A stretch of 64,000 nt of DNA from Stereum hirsutum FP-91666 SS1 (Eukaryota; Basidiomycota; Agaricomycetes; Russulales; Stereaceae). This document shows positions 11,359 to 23,798 of the stretch, piece by piece. Made by a program: the position numbers and the translations under genes. The notes under the pieces are model-generated. The model made no database searches. It was not told the DNA's origin and saw only the letters and a program-made list of their open reading frames with translations. Every line of letters starts with the position of its first letter. Position 1 is the first letter of the stretch. The stretch covers positions 124,001 through 188,000 of the forward strand of contig NW_006763138.1 in assembly GCF_000264905.1 (NCBI RefSeq), in the 5' to 3' direction.

Positions 11359-14015
11359 AGCACCGACGATCGCTCACCACACATCATATGCGGCGGACTT
11401 ATAAGTCAGAGTTTCTCCAGCTCTACCGTTCACTGGATAAACAGTGTACGCCTTACGCTAGTAACGATGATTTGCTTGAAGTATCGCAAAACATATGCTA
11501 TACAAAGAATTTCAAGGACATAGCGAAGGTCAGACTGAGTATGCGCAGAGATGAATATTGCCGCTAGTTACATTGCTACCAAAATCACCCTTGAGGGCAT
11601 GGATCGCGGGATAAGGTGGCCCGGGATTGCGTGTGATCGTCTCGTCTGCGTTCGTGCTGTATTGAGGGTGGCCCACGATGACGAGGTTTTACTGGGCTAT
11701 TATGCGGTCGATCTTTTCAAGCGACCTCGTGTTGTGGTGGGCTGAGGATATAGCGCTAAATGTGGCAAGTTGTAGACTAGTACAATAGCTCGCAGCTGAG
11801 GTCCGCATGAAGTACTCCGGAACCACTCAGAAAACCACAAGGTCCTGTCCTCTGAGCCCAGCCTCTCTCGGTATTCGTGATTCACTCAAATACAAGTCGG
11901 TAGTAAGTGTATACTTCCAAAGCCCCTCTTCGTCCCGGCTCTAGGGTTTTAAATCTAAGCTAAACCCGTTCATTGATTGGATAACTTCTTGCCCTGTAGG
12001 AACACCATCCCGGAGATTTTTCTCTCCTCACTTTGGGCCGGTGATTTTACAGCTTGCAGCAACAGATACAAAGATTCGATGAAATCAGGGTCGACCGCTG
12101 TAACCTAACATTGGGCTGGTCGGAGCGGAGAGTTAGTTACGTCGAGTGAGCATGGAAGAAAGTTAGCAAACATGAACCAGGACACACGATGGATAATACC
12201 CATTGAGCAGCTGATAGCGCCGCTGTTATGTCCTTGATTTCCCATCAAGCTATCGATAGTCATGCACACCAGAATTGACGTGCTTCTTCCCAAAGATATG
12301 CTCAATCTGTCTGGAAAGAGGAACAACAAGAGATTGGTACGGGTGACCCGAGAGCCGCATTTGATGAATCCGAGCTCGCATTCCCAGGTGCGAGATCCGA
12401 CGGTAGAGACATCGATATCGCTCGCCATTGACCCCCTCTCCGCTACTGTCTACATCCAGGAGACCATAGATGATGGATGGATGCAGGTACCGGGCCGTCG
12501 TGGAATTTATTCGATGGCGACTGAATGTTCAATGTCGCGGCTCATCGTTTAACTGCAGTTCTGCTCCATGAACTCATGCAGCCACATTCGTCTGTCTCAT
12601 TGAGTAAGATGGGCCATCAATGCCGGACCCATTGGGTCCAGGATTGTCTGTTATGTATCGAAAGGGGGTCGGTGTCGTAAGAGCAGTCGTTCACATAGGA
12701 ATATGATATCCCCACCAGTCCCATCCCCAATCAACATGAGGCGGATTGAATCCTCTCTAATTTGAGGCACTGTGATCGGCCAGGAGTCGGAGACCCTTCC
12801 AAGCCAGGCCATAAAAACCCAAGAGGGTGCCGTCGAAACCCACACCTTCCCCCATATCCCTACTCTTCGAATACTGGTGGACACCTGCATCTCGTTCAAA
12901 ATGTAGGCCCTCTGCCAATGGCTCCTCCGTCTGTCCCAAACGTTTATAGAGTCCAGCTGGTTGACACTCAGCAGAAGGAAGGTGCGGACTACAGGTTCCT
13001 GGCCCTTAGATCCTACCACTCGTAGTAGTCACCCACTGTGCATCGACAAGCAGCGCTAGGTGGACCAACGCCTTCGTCGACTCGCAGCATCATCGCCGAC
13101 TACGGTCCTTCCTTGCCGAGCGTATACGCTTGACTCGCAGACCGTACTCTTGCGATGGATGACTGCGACGGCGAATTCGTCGGCTCACGCGACCGCTGTC
13201 CACCGAAGGCTTCCTTCCGCCTCGGAACACTACACATCATGTATCGCTCTACAAAGATCCTTGATTGGACTGCCAGGGACTGCCACTTGCCCAAGGCAAA
13301 GGCACTGTGTCCGGGAGCGAGGACATCGTGTGGCTGATTTTCGTGCGGTTCAACCTGACCAAGAGAGGGCCATGAATCACAAGTCTCTCAAGGCTGTGAT
13401 TGCACGCCGCCAGACAGGGCTCTATAGAGCTAAGCTTGCCGCATCTGCAGCAGGTAGCCTGTGGCGAGCTCTGGTCGAGTCTCCCTTCAAAGACTAGCGT
13501 CCTAGACAGAGCTATCCTCAGTGATTGAGTACTGTCCCCTTGCAGCCGAAGAACCCGAAGAGATTATGGAGAACCTTAACTCGCCACTGATTTTGCCGGT
13601 GTTTTCCTTGTGCGAAGTCTGCTCGGAAAGAGGGCCACCCAGAGTGGAACTAGAGATCACAAAAGCGACAGTGCGGCGCTGAGCTCTTCCTGCAGTGTGA
13701 GGTTACAGTCAACGCAAACCCACGGCGACGGACTTTGATATGAAAGCCGTTCGCTAGTATGATGGCAGATATCGTGGTTGAGCCGATATCTCGCCATGAA
13801 CAAGAGGGTCTTTTGAAGCAGTACCGGACTTCGGTAAACGGGTACCTAGAGAAAGCAGTAAACAATAAATTCACAACAATCGATACAACCGGAGATAATT
13901 ACAGAACACGGATCAATGTCCCATCACGATCGTGTACAGACAACATGGAACGAGCTAAGAGAGACAAAACCTGGACAAACATCCTCCCCCGAGGCCAATC
14001 AAAGAGACCATCATG
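11359..14015. other. Gene-poor 2.7-kb region between convergent genes
   Basis: No recognised gene. The strongest open frames (12651-13019 -, 13060-13497 +, 12262-12552 +) have no family signature and no convincing splice partners. The right end should contain the 3' UTR of the CAF1 gene, the left end that of Bzz1. Confidence 0.45.
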
Positions 14016-15678
14016 CTATCTCCCGCCACCCACACCAATAGCCGTGCGTATATATGCACCGTTCGCACCCATGGGGCCGAAGGTTGCATTCGGCGGCAAG
14101 GGAGTCGGTAGAGCGCCGCCCATGGCAGGCGTTGGAAGCGACATGCCTATGTGGTTCTGTCCACCCGCTGAGTTCTGGTTCTGTGTATCCCTGCTGAGAC
14201 TTCTATCTTCTCGCTCCGCGATCGTTGCACCCCCACGGCCAGGGTCTGGAATGCCGTTGGCGACCGTGAACGTCTCGCCGAGGCCGTAGAGCTTGCCGTT
14301 GTACTCTTCATGGTCAACCTGGTCGTGGAAGTAGATCTCTCGCATCTTGAAGAATGTCGAGGATGTGAGCAGCGAGTCGGAGCCGGCTTGGTGCGAAGGT
14401 CCTATCCGCATGATCTGTGGCGTGCGTTCACTGTGTTCAGTCACACGAGAATAACGGAGAGGTTCAAGAATTATCGATGGGAAGAAAGATCCTTACCCCG
14501 AGGTCATCCGCTACGTCCTGTAAGCCACCTTTGAGCAGTTTCGAGGCACGCATCATGGTTTTGATGTCGTAACTAGTGGGGAACCAAGTCTTGAGAACGT
14601 TGAAGAAGGCGTCCTCCGTCGTAGGCAATGAGAGTGCGGTGAGAAGTTTGATGAAGTATCCGAAATCGTAGCCGCTGTATACACGTTCGATCGTTAATAT
14701 ACGTCTGTCACTCCACGACCAAACCAAAGTTCACTGCTCGGTACGACGGCACTTATGGCAGGAAGTAAGTTTAGATGTGTCGTTTTTGGCTGGTCGCGTA
14801 GCCAGACATGCAACGGCATAGATGATGGGCCCAGTATGGCTCGAGTGAACGAATACAATGGTGCGGTATGGGGTGACCAATGGCCTCTTGCTCGTCTATA
14901 GCAAGGCGAGGGATCTGGGGAGACCATCGAAACATAGCCCCTGCCAAGTCGCCTCCGCCCAGGAGAGATGTGAAAACCGGTACTCACCTATGAAACGAGA
15001 TCCACCTTGTCTCGTCCGTCAACACCAGCCCCGACGTAATCATCAACTCCGCAAAATCATTAGGCATGATCCCAATTTCCTCATGCCGCTGGAAGTCGAT
15101 CCCGGATTTCTGCAACAACTCTATGGATTCCGGGGCGTACATGTCTTCACTATGTAGCGTAGAACGTTCGATGTGTTGTTGAGTGTGTCAGTGCATTGGT
15201 TCATGATTACCGCAAGCACGACGCAAGCAGACGTAGATGGTTGGACTTGGACTGATGAAGTATACACGTACTTTACACTGAAGTGAAAGTTGAACTGCCA
15301 GGTAGACACATCTTGTGGTGGTGTCCCGTCCTCATCCGCGAGGGTAAGACCGATTTGAACAATCTTGAGCAGATCGACGTTACAGCGCATTGTCTGGTAA
15401 TGATAATCCGACGAGGTCTTGAACGCGCCTATGGGACGTGCCACTACACCAGGAAATTCGGTATCCTATCGACCATGGTTGTATATCCGCCAGGATATAC
15501 CAATAATAACGATACAGACACGAAGGGAAAGAAAGTTCAACATTGTGGAATGAGACGAACAAGATCGACGGGCGCCACGCACCATTGCGACATAAGGATA
15601 CCGGTCAATTAATTCTCTGATATTGCGCATTTCTGCCTCGAGGTTTGGTGCCCATACTTCTCGAATCGTCGAGGACAT
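14016..15678 (-). CDS. CAF1/POP2 family 3'-5' poly(A) ribonuclease (CCR4-NOT subunit)
   Basis: The protein starts MSSTIREVWAPNLEAEM, RELIDRYPYVAM. After an intron of about 110 nt come MDTEFPGVVARPIGAF, YHYQTMRCNVDLLKIVQIGL and WQFNFHFSVK. A second intron leads to EDMYAPESIELLQKSGIDF, FAELMITSGLVL and WISFHSGYDFGYFIKLLT. The catalytic DEDD set is visible: Asp and Glu of DTEF, Asp of SGYDFGY, and Asp of HQAGSDSLLTS. The C-terminal tail after KLYGLGE is Gly/Pro/Asn-rich, unstructured and variable in this family. Function by family: the CCR4-NOT deadenylase that starts cytoplasmic mRNA decay. The start gives the usual CAF1 N-terminus and the gene appears intact. The MFS gene is divergently arranged 460 bases away. 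Confidence 0.95.
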
Positions 15679-16135
15679 GACGGCGCATACGCTGACTAGA
15701 TTATGGATGTAGAGGAAGGAGCGGATGTGGTGGGTCACTACTCACGTCCTGTCACGTCCCCCCTAAAGTGGAATTCGACTTGTACTACGCCACACCAGGT
15801 TCAAACGTTCAACCTCCGCCGTTCGAACATTTCTTACTCGCCGACCATGACTCTGGGTCCTCACCATATTTATACCGTCAGTACAAGTTCGCCGCGCTTG
15901 AAGAATTATATTTCCTGACGTTCAAAAGTGTCTTGACAGATAGTGCTTTTCCGGCAGACCTCGATGTAGCCGTACGTGCCGCCTGACGGCATCCAAAACA
16001 TACTATATCATCGGCCCAATTGCAGTTCAGTTCTGCAGCTTCTGTGTACCGCTTCTTTCTGACCATTTTGACTCGACCATGACACACATCTGAATATTAT
16101 TGGCTGCCTTCTAACTCTTCAAGTCTATCTGCACA
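15679..16135. other. Divergent promoter region between CAF1 and MFS genes
   Basis: Serves both divergent genes. A 72-codon plus-strand frame at 15768-15986 (starts MEFDLYYATPGSNVQPPPF, ends DLDVAVRAA) has a protein-like composition but no family I know. It could be a small upstream gene, an upstream ORF or chance. Confidence 0.4.
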
Positions 16136-18113
16136 ATGTCCAGTCACAGCTTCGGCGCATATCAGGATGATAGATGGTCGACATCGAATGGTGACCTCGC
16201 GATGCGGACCCCTCTGCCTCCTTCCTCTTCCACTCTCGGACAAACATCCTCGTCTACAGACGAGAGCCTTGACGAAGTGAGCACGCCCACAAACAGAGAA
16301 TCTGATGGTGGATCTATGAGCAACGAAGGAGCTCTTGCTCCTGTCGATGGAGGCTTTGGAGCTTGGTCGTTTGTACGCTCTGCTCCCTTCATGATTCATA
16401 TTCGTGTATGACTCATCCATGTCTATTCGCCCATAGTTGGCTGCTGCATTTGTAGTGGAGGCCATTATTTGGGGCTTCCCATACGCTTTTGGTTTCTTTC
16501 TGTCGGCATATCTCGAGGACCCACAATGGTCGAACCAGAGCAAAGCGAGCAGTCTACTCTCCCTAGTTGGAACCTTGTCATCGGGTTTCATCTATTGTTC
16601 TGGTAAATTTCCAAGCCATATCCGGGTGATCGCCCTTATACATCTGATCTGCTCAGGGACGTTCCTGAATCCATTCTTTCGACGCTATCCTCAACATCGG
16701 AGGACTTCAATGTGGACAGGTGCTGCTCTATGCGGTTTTAGCCTTCTTGCTGCTAGTTATGCAACAAAGGTAAGGCCCCTTGTGGATGTTTCTCGATTTT
16801 GAGTAATTCTTACATCCCCACTCAGGTCATCGTACTTGTTCTCACGCAAGGTTGCCTCTACGGTATAGGTGGAGGTGCGCTCTTCTCTTGCTAGAGACAT
16901 CATCGTCTTTAACGGTCCTTTTACGGCTACAATAGCGCTCACATATTTCCCAACACTATCATATTTGCAAGAGTGGTTTGTCCGACGCCGAGGTTTCGCT
17001 AATGGAATCCTTTTTGCTGGTTCGTATGGCCTCGGGCACTGGCACCAGCCGCCTATTATCTGACTTCATCAATTTGATTGTTCACAGGGACCGCCGTAGG
17101 AGGGCTTATTCTTCCTGTAGTGATCCCATCTCTCATCCGCGCCCACGGTACATCCTTGACTCTCCGTTACCTCTCGGCGGGAACACTTGGGTTGTATGCT
17201 CTTACAATTCCTTTCATCCGACCACGACTGCCTGAGAAAAGGGTACACGGCCCTGGAAGGAGATCCGATAGTGGCAGACCATGGCTTAAGGACTGGAGCT
17301 GGTGGTTTCTCATCCTTACGAACACAGTTCAAGGCTTTGCATACTTCCTTCCGGTCATCTGGTTGCCTTGTAAGTGCCCCTTGACCGTGACTCAGTGCGT
17401 ATCACGAGCGATCTGACCGTCGACGTTCATAGCCTATGCTTCCGCACTGGGCGTTTCTTCATCGACGTCTTCGATCGTCGTTGCTTTACTGAACGGTCAG
17501 TGTCTTTACTCTTCTCCTTTGCATGCCGTTGAACACATCAATACGATTCAGGTGCCGCCGTATTTGGTCGGATGTCACTCGGCGCTCTGTCTGACTACTT
17601 ATCTCCTTGGCTTCTCGCGTTCATCACGTTGTCCCTCACATCGTTTGTAACATTTGTTTTGTGGGGTGTGGCGGGGCATGCTGTGGCGGGCCTTCTCGTG
17701 TTCGGTGCAGCCTACGGTCTATTGGCCTCGGGATTCAGCTCCCTTTACACGGCATTTGTCAAATCCATCGCGAGTAAGTGCATCCTCTGGTTCAAGGCTT
17801 TGCAGCGAAGTAAAATTAGGCTGAATTGTTTCTCTGTCTTCAAGAGGACGATCTGTCGCTTTCAGTCAATCTCTTCGGCTTCCTGCTCTTCACGAGAGGG
17901 CTTGGAAACGTTCTTTCTTCCCCCATCTCCACGGTGTTGTTGACCTCCACACAGTCCATCGCCCACGAAAAAACAGGGTTCGACGTGGATAATGGTCGTT
18001 ATGAGAAGATCATCATCTATGTGGGGACTTGTTTCGCAGGAGCGGCAATGGTAACCTTGGCGGGGTGGATGAGGGAGAGAAGTCTAGCGGGGGCCCGCAG
18101 CATGATTGTGTAG
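16136..18113 (+). CDS. MFS transporter, monocarboxylate-transporter-like
   Basis: Six to seven introns. A hydrophilic, Ser/Thr-rich N-terminus of about 75 residues precedes the MCT signature DGGFGAWSFLAAAFVVEAII at the first membrane helix. Further helices include SLLSLVGTLSSGFIY, GAALCGFSLLAASYAT, VIVLVLTQGCLYGIGGA and LTYFPTLSYLQEWFVRRRG, followed by FANGILFAGTAVGGLILPVV. The second half has ALGVSSSTSSIVVALLNGA, VFGRMSLGALSDYLSPWLLA and FGAAYGLLASGFSSLYTAFV. A Lys/Arg-rich loop lies between the halves. Twelve helices are expected in the plasma or an internal membrane. Fungal members of this group (Mch/riboflavin-transporter-like) have varied or unknown substrates, so none is assigned. The protein ends RSLAGARSMIV. 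Confidence 0.92.
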
Positions 18114-19343
18114 TCGAAGTCTGTCTACAGATGGTGAGTAATGAAGATTGTCAAATCTTGTGGGATTCTCCTGACTGACCTCGTCTCTAGTTCGATCCAG
18201 AGCACAGAAATACGCCTGTCTAGGCGTTGTTCTACAAACATCCGTAGAATCCCATGTTTTCCAAAAAAAGAGCTTTGTATACGTATGATTGTGCCTATCT
18301 AAGACATGACCTTGACCAACATGCGATGCCATGTTCTCGTTTCTTTTGGGATGACACGGCCAATTTTATTTCTCTACGGAGTGCTCCATGATAAGAACGT
18401 GTATGTAGTTTCATGTGGATTATTTCATGGAAGGACTGACGATTGACCTCATGACAGAGCGCAGGCTGCAAACATTGCTCAATGTCCAGAGGACCAAGCC
18501 CTTGCTGGTCCATGACCTCGCACCTGTTGTACTCCTCTAGCACAGTCTGTCGGTGCTTTGACGGCGATTTTCTTCTAGTGGGCCACCATCTCCGCATGCC
18601 TACGCTGAACTTGTTGCCGTATACTGGGTGTCGATTCGCGCGATGATCTCAACCTACGGATCTAGTACTACAGGACAATCTGATGGCGTCCTTCGTGAGG
18701 GAGTTTGAGAGGATCTAAGAGATCTCGGGGAAACCTTGGGCTTCGTTGCATTGACGCCCTGCTGTATCGAGAGGTTTCTTAGGCCTGGCCCACAGTGTGT
18801 TGCACTTCACACGTGCATAGCACGCCACATAGAGCAACTTTCAAAGCAACTCGACCGCGAGTTGTTTTTTTTCGAACGGGCTTTTACTATATACAACTCG
18901 GTAAGCTTTCAATTGCCGTTCAAGGTTGACGAGGATGGCTGACATCACGTTAGGTACGCTGCATCGGCTGGCGGTTCTGTAGGTCTAGCTTCCATGCTAT
19001 TTCTACTTTTATCTTGCCCTATACAAGGGACGCACATGGTTGTCTATCGTATACGTGTGGTGCATTCCAGATATTCCTCGATGTTATGGTCTCTGCCGCA
19101 TTTTCTCCTTATCCTTGTTTTCGGCAGATGAAAGCAGAGGTCTTGGCCGGGAGGAACATGCGGTGAGTAGCTTCTTTCTATCATATGGTCAACCCGGCAT
19201 TTCTGAGAAGATACTTTCTCGGATGATCAACGTGCTCGATAGTTTCGTGGAATGCGAGATATAAAAGGGCTACACATCAGAGCTATTGTCCCTCAGTTCA
19301 GAGACAGTATTCGAGCCTTCCACTCCTACCAACTCAATCAGCC
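18114..19343. other. Intergenic 1.2 kb, no gene recognised
   Basis: Contains the 3' flank of the MFS gene and the promoter of the RNase gene. Frames at 18295-18597 (-) and 18736-18942 (+) are open but carry no recognisable domain. Confidence 0.5.
19260..19267 (+). promoter_or_regulatory. TATA box of the RNase T1-family gene
   Basis: TATAAAAG lies 77 bases before the ATG at 19344, which fits a short 5' UTR. Confidence 0.75.
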
Positions 19344-20014
19344 ATGACTTTCATTCGTGCTGGTGTTCTGCTTGCCTCTGTCGTCGCTGGTCTGGCCGCG
19401 ACTATACCTCGTTCTCTGCCCTCTGGTACCGTTACCTGCGGAAGCAACAAGTACTCTGCGTCTGAACTCACCGCTGCCATCAATGCTGGCATTGCGGATA
19501 TGGACAGTGGGAACTTGCCTGGTCAGTTCATTTCTGGGCTCGTTTCCTGATCAACATGCTTACTTTGCTGGATGGACAGACGATTACCCTCACCAGTATT
19601 ATAGGTACGAAATTATTCCAGAACTATTTCGCGGTGGTCACTAACCGTCGACTCTCGTGTAGTGAATCTTCAGAGCACATCACTTTGTGGTGTAGCGGAA
19701 ATGGCCCGTGGTACGAGGTAAGACCGCGCGCATATGATATATTTGTGCGCGTTTCTCATCAGTTTCCTCCATATCTTTCCTTAGTTCCCACTCGTCCCGG
19801 GAGGGTCCATCTACACCTCGAGCGACAGCCACTACGTCTCTCCTGGAACAGACCGCGTCGTCTTCACCGCCAGCGGCACATATTGCGCGTGAGTCTTCTT
19901 CTTTTTCGGTGTCCACGTCACACCGCTCAAACGTCGTCCATCCTCTTTTGAAGTGTCGTGACGCACACCGGTGCTGCATCTTACGATGGTTTCGTTGCCT
20001 GCGAGGGCGATTAG
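19344..20014 (+). CDS. Secreted guanyl-preferring ribonuclease, RNase T1/N1 family
   Basis: Several short introns. The signal peptide is MTFIRAGVLLASVVAGLAA, followed by a short spacer and the enzyme core beginning VTCGSNKYSASELTAAINAG. Catalytic landmarks of the T1 family are in order: His in DDYPHQYY, Glu in GPWYEFPLVPGG, Arg in GTDRVVFTASG and His in VTHTGA. The end is DGFVACEGD. The core is about 105 residues, the usual size. Family members cleave single-stranded RNA 3' of guanosine through a 2',3'-cyclic phosphate. The protein should be secreted, so roles in nutrient scavenging or in antagonism of other organisms are both possible. It lacks the extended loops of ribotoxins and looks like a plain T1 enzyme. 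No inhibitor gene is seen nearby. Confidence 0.92.
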
Positions 20015-20724
20015 ATAGTCCTTTGGTGGGGTCTTCTAGAGAGAGAACATGAAAGTGTCTGTGTGGTCGTTAGCATGTTCGCCCATATTTGGTATTTTCT
20101 TTGCTAAAGAAAAATCAACGTCATTTCCCCGTCATCCGAATCGGGACTGCTCTGGTTGCCACAATGGTGTGGCGTCTTTTCAAGTTCCAATCTGCCCTCG
20201 GCATCCGGCGGGAGATCGTCCAAAATAAAAATAGATTTTTTTCTCCACACCGTCATCGTCGACGTCGACCAACCATTATCTCTACCTCTCGACGGGTAGA
20301 TGGAGCGTTGTCTACATTTCTGCGCTCGTACTTATTGTAGTCTTGCCAGTGCAGTGTACGTTACCACTGTCTGGCTTTGGTCTGGCTGACGCACTTGCGG
20401 CCCTTCTCAAAATTTCTACGATGTTTGGTTTGCCCTACTTAACGCCCCGACCTCAGTTCAACGTCGACAAGCGCCAGATGACCGCAATGCTGCCATGACT
20501 TTCTGATGGTTTGCAGGCTAACAGCGCATAGATCCCGCTCTGGGGCGCTCGACCCCACATTTCTGGTCTTGCGGTGCTTGTGCGGTACAGTACGACGTCA
20601 TGTACTCGGGATGTTACTCTGCTCCCTCCTACTATAAAGACTGTCATATTTGAACTTCGTCCAATATACCACGCTCTTGACCTTTCCCTTTTCTACGCTA
20701 GTATTCTTTCATCGTCAACTCACC
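20015..20724. other. Intergenic 0.7 kb, no gene recognised
   Basis: 3' flank of the RNase gene and promoter of the next gene, including the TATAAA at 20633-20638. No other structure seen. Confidence 0.55.
20633..20638 (+). promoter_or_regulatory. TATA box of the four-helix membrane protein gene
   Basis: TATAAA lies 92 bases before the ATG at 20725 and is followed by a pyrimidine-rich leader. Confidence 0.6.
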
Positions 20725-21474
20725 ATGGATGTCTCTGAGAAGAACACGGCGACTCCATCACCCGCCAAAGTCAAGAGGCGAGCGAACTGGTTCATTCCGT
20801 ATGCTGGTCTTCCTTTCTTTACACCGATTGGAAGTAAGAATAATATATTTGGTTCAGGATTCTTTTTGCCATCGAGTTTGTGCTAGCCTGCCTCGTCCTC
20901 GGCTTCACTGTCGATACTTTTCAGTACAAAGTCAAGACACATACATGGGACTCTACCACGGAACGAAATAGGTAACCATACCTCTTCAAAGTCAGCGACA
21001 CTTGTTTGGCCTGACCAATATCTTAAGGATATGTTTCTTGATATTTTCCGCCGTGCGGACAATCGCGCTTGCAGCCGTCTATATTGGCTTTGGTTTTGCT
21101 CAGAAGTACTTTCATTCGATGCACCATACCGTATGTTATACCTATTTTCAACAACTCTGGTCACTAATATCTTTCTCCATTGTCCTAATGAACAGATATT
21201 CGTCGTCCTGAGCACTATATTCTGGATCGTTTCAGGAGTTCTTATCCACACCCTTTTCGGTCTCATCGAGTGTGGCGGCGTAGGACGTGTCGCTGGAGGT
21301 CTGAGTGAATGTCATGAACTCAAGATCATCGAGTGGCTTTCTTGGGCTATCGCGCTGGTCAGCGTAATTGCTTCCTTCCCCGTACTTGCTCGTGCATGGA
21401 GTGATTGGAAGATGAAGAAGCAGAGGCGGGCGAATGAGAAGAGCGGGTATCCGCGACATGGTTTCGTTGTTTGA
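20725..21474 (+). CDS. Four-helix (MARVEL-like) integral membrane protein
   Basis: Spliced from four exons. The cytosolic N-terminus MDVSEKNTATPSPAKVKRR is followed by helix 1 (FIPILFAIEFVLACLVLGF), a loop with DTFQYKVKTHTWDSTTERNR, helix 2 (ICFLIFSAVRTIALAAVYIG), a short linker with AQKYFHSMHHT, helix 3 (IFVVLSTIFWIVSGVLIHTL) and, after a loop containing ECGGVGRVAGGLSECHELK, helix 4 (WLSWAIALVSVIASFPVLA). The tail is basic (KMKKQRRANEKSGY). Four helices with short loops and cytosolic ends match the MARVEL layout common among uncharacterised fungal proteins, but no diagnostic motif proves it. The function is unknown. Confidence 0.8.
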
Positions 21475-21850
21475 GGGCATGATCACAGACTCGGGGCCGA
21501 CCTAAGTCCATGAAGATGGGACTTCAATGATTATACACGTACAGAACATTGCCTCATATTCGTATACCCATACACAACTTTGTATTTTTTTCGAAACACA
21601 CGGATTGTGTCCTCACAGATGAGGCCGACCGTCCGAACTCGCTACACGATCTTCGAGTGGGCTGGAATATGGCACCCATCCTTCACATGTTGACGGCAGT
21701 TAGATACATTGCGTATGGTATTGCTTCAACGAAGGCTGAGCAACCCTGGTCGCAACCTGAAAGTGTGTGGTTGTGCATGCGAATTGCTTGATGCTTCTGT
21801 CCCAGTGAATGAGATGGACAAAGCACCACTCCAGTGCGGAACCCATATGC
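21475..21850. other. Convergent intergenic region
   Basis: 3' flanks of the membrane-protein gene (+) and DUF6533 gene A (-). Nothing else recognised. Confidence 0.5.
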
Positions 21851-23280
21851 TCAACAGAGGGTACTCAGTTCCATTGGCTCTTGATCTTGATCCTGCGTAG
21901 TCTGGAGCATTTTGACAGTCCGCAACGTAAGACGGTAGCCCTAGAATAGAGTATATGTTAGCGATGTAAGGTAGCCAGATGGTTCGTGCCGTACCGAAAA
22001 TGCGTTGATAGCGCATATCCATCTACAACATTCGATAAAAGAGGGGCGGTTATGAGAGGCATGGGAACGATCAATGAGCTTGCAAAACTTACAAGCTACC
22101 TGGGATGGTCCACGGGCTGTCGCTCATGTTGAACCCCAAGTTGACTGCAATTACACCTGAGAAGACAGCGTCAGTATGTATGGGAGAGCTAAGAAAGAAG
22201 AAGCAAGTCCGCACTGGTAGGTAATATATAAGCCCAAATGCCGTCCTGTATGAACTTGGTCGCGAAGGATACGCGGCCCCAACATCCTTGAAGGGATGCA
22301 TGAAACTTCGTCAAGGTTAATACGAGGAGCAGAAAGTCGAATATCAGTGTAGGGATTCTTGATGAGCATGAGATTAGTACATGGACACCCGAGCGAGTCA
22401 AAGGATGCTCACGGTAATGCATATTTGGAGGCACCCGTCGGCGCGAAGTTGACATCGCAGACACCCTCACCAATCTTGGTTACAATCGCTGTTGTTACCA
22501 CCGTAATGGCTTCTAGGACCCAAAGAGCGCGAATACCATGATATAAGATCTTGATGTCTCTGTAAAGTGCGCACGCTATTACAGCGTCAGCTCCCTCACA
22601 GTAAATATTCGTCGACCAGTCACTGCTCACTTCTCAACGTCATGAGTAACTGCGTGGAGCATATTAACAGCATCGTTGCTATGACTTGGATAGAGACCGA
22701 GGCCTGACAGTGGTGAGTCGGCCGGACGAATATAAAGGCAAGTCCCATTCTACGATGACGTTGAACAAAAATCAGCGTAAGCAAGACTGACTGGATCCAG
22801 CCCTTACCCTTGAGCGAGTAGCCCGAGTAAACGGATAGAAACGTAAAGCGATTTTATGTGCATCCACGGTCCGCTGAGGAGGGTAGAGTGACAGCTTTAA
22901 GGTGTGGTCATTTAGGATGGGGAATTAGGGCTCACCACCAGATGTACTCGATCTCTCATGGATGCAGCAGATGAGGATTCGTATCAACTTGAAGATGATC
23001 ACATCGCCACGCTTACCTCATCACCCAGGGTGATTATCATATCCCAGCACTGAACCATAGCCACTTTGTTACACCGGACCCAATCGGCAGCGAGGGAGAA
23101 CACACCAGAAAGGAGGATGCCAGAACTTGTCGAAAGAACATCAACGAAGATCTTCACGATTGCATACTGTGAAGAATGCAAACCTGCAAGCACTGTTGTA
23201 TCCGATATTGGATAATTGCGAGGCACACTAACGTCCAACGGAAGTGTATCATGCGAATATTTCCATAGTATGTCATCCAT
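21851..23280 (-). CDS. DUF6533 seven-helix membrane protein (paralogue A)
   Basis: Intron-rich gene with exons of 20-60 codons. It starts MDDILWKYSHDTLPLDV. The DUF6533 region reads VLASSFLVC, CWDMIITLGDEIEYIWCGPW and IRLLGLLAQGMGLAFIFV. Further helices are HHCQASVSIQVIATMLLICS with QLLMTLR, ALYRDIKILYHGIR, ALWVLEAITVVTTAIVT and PTLIFDFLLLVLTLTKFHAS, followed by GRVSFATKFIQDGIWAY. It ends GYRLTLRTVKMLQTTQDQDQ and the stop at 21851. Basidiomycetes carry many such proteins; they are predicted to have about seven membrane helices and no known function. The frame is kept at each junction when aligned to paralogue B (27800-29268), so the gene appears intact. Exact ends of some small exons are uncertain. 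Confidence 0.8.
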
Positions 23281-23798
23281 GTGAAGGAGAAAGCACGCCC
23301 GAGACGATACTCCTATAGCCAGAAGGGTCAAGGAGGTGAAATAAGGAAGCTCAGCATGAAACCTGCAGGTGCAGTGTATAACGAGGACGGAGGGAAACTT
23401 GAGAAGCAATTGGCATATACGCGAAGAGCCTCTCCATATTTATATAAGGGCAGAAGACGGCAACGGATAATTACTAAACCGCAGTTATGGGACAGACTCG
23501 GTGCCGGGCAGGAGGAGCCAAAAATGGGGACGTCTTTGCCGTACATGGTCAAGCCATCTTCTATAGACACCGCAGGCGTGTGCAGCGCGAACCGTTTGAA
23601 CATGGACCAAACATATACTTACTAATCTCAAGCGGAGATCTCCTAAGAGAAATCACAATCAAAAGATTTGCCCACAATCGCTTCGAAGGTATGCCTAGAA
23701 ATTTCAAGAGTATGTGCATACGGTAGCCATACGCCAGTTAAGTGACAACCTCATACCATGGTCGAGTACTCAAGCTTGCTCTCATCACGCCAATGTAG
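23281..23798. other. Upstream region of DUF6533 gene A and 3' flank of the FHA gene
   Basis: A TATA-like sequence (TATATAAATA on the minus strand, about 23435-23445) lies some 155 bases before the DUF6533-A start. Plus-strand frames here are not convincing. Confidence 0.45.
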
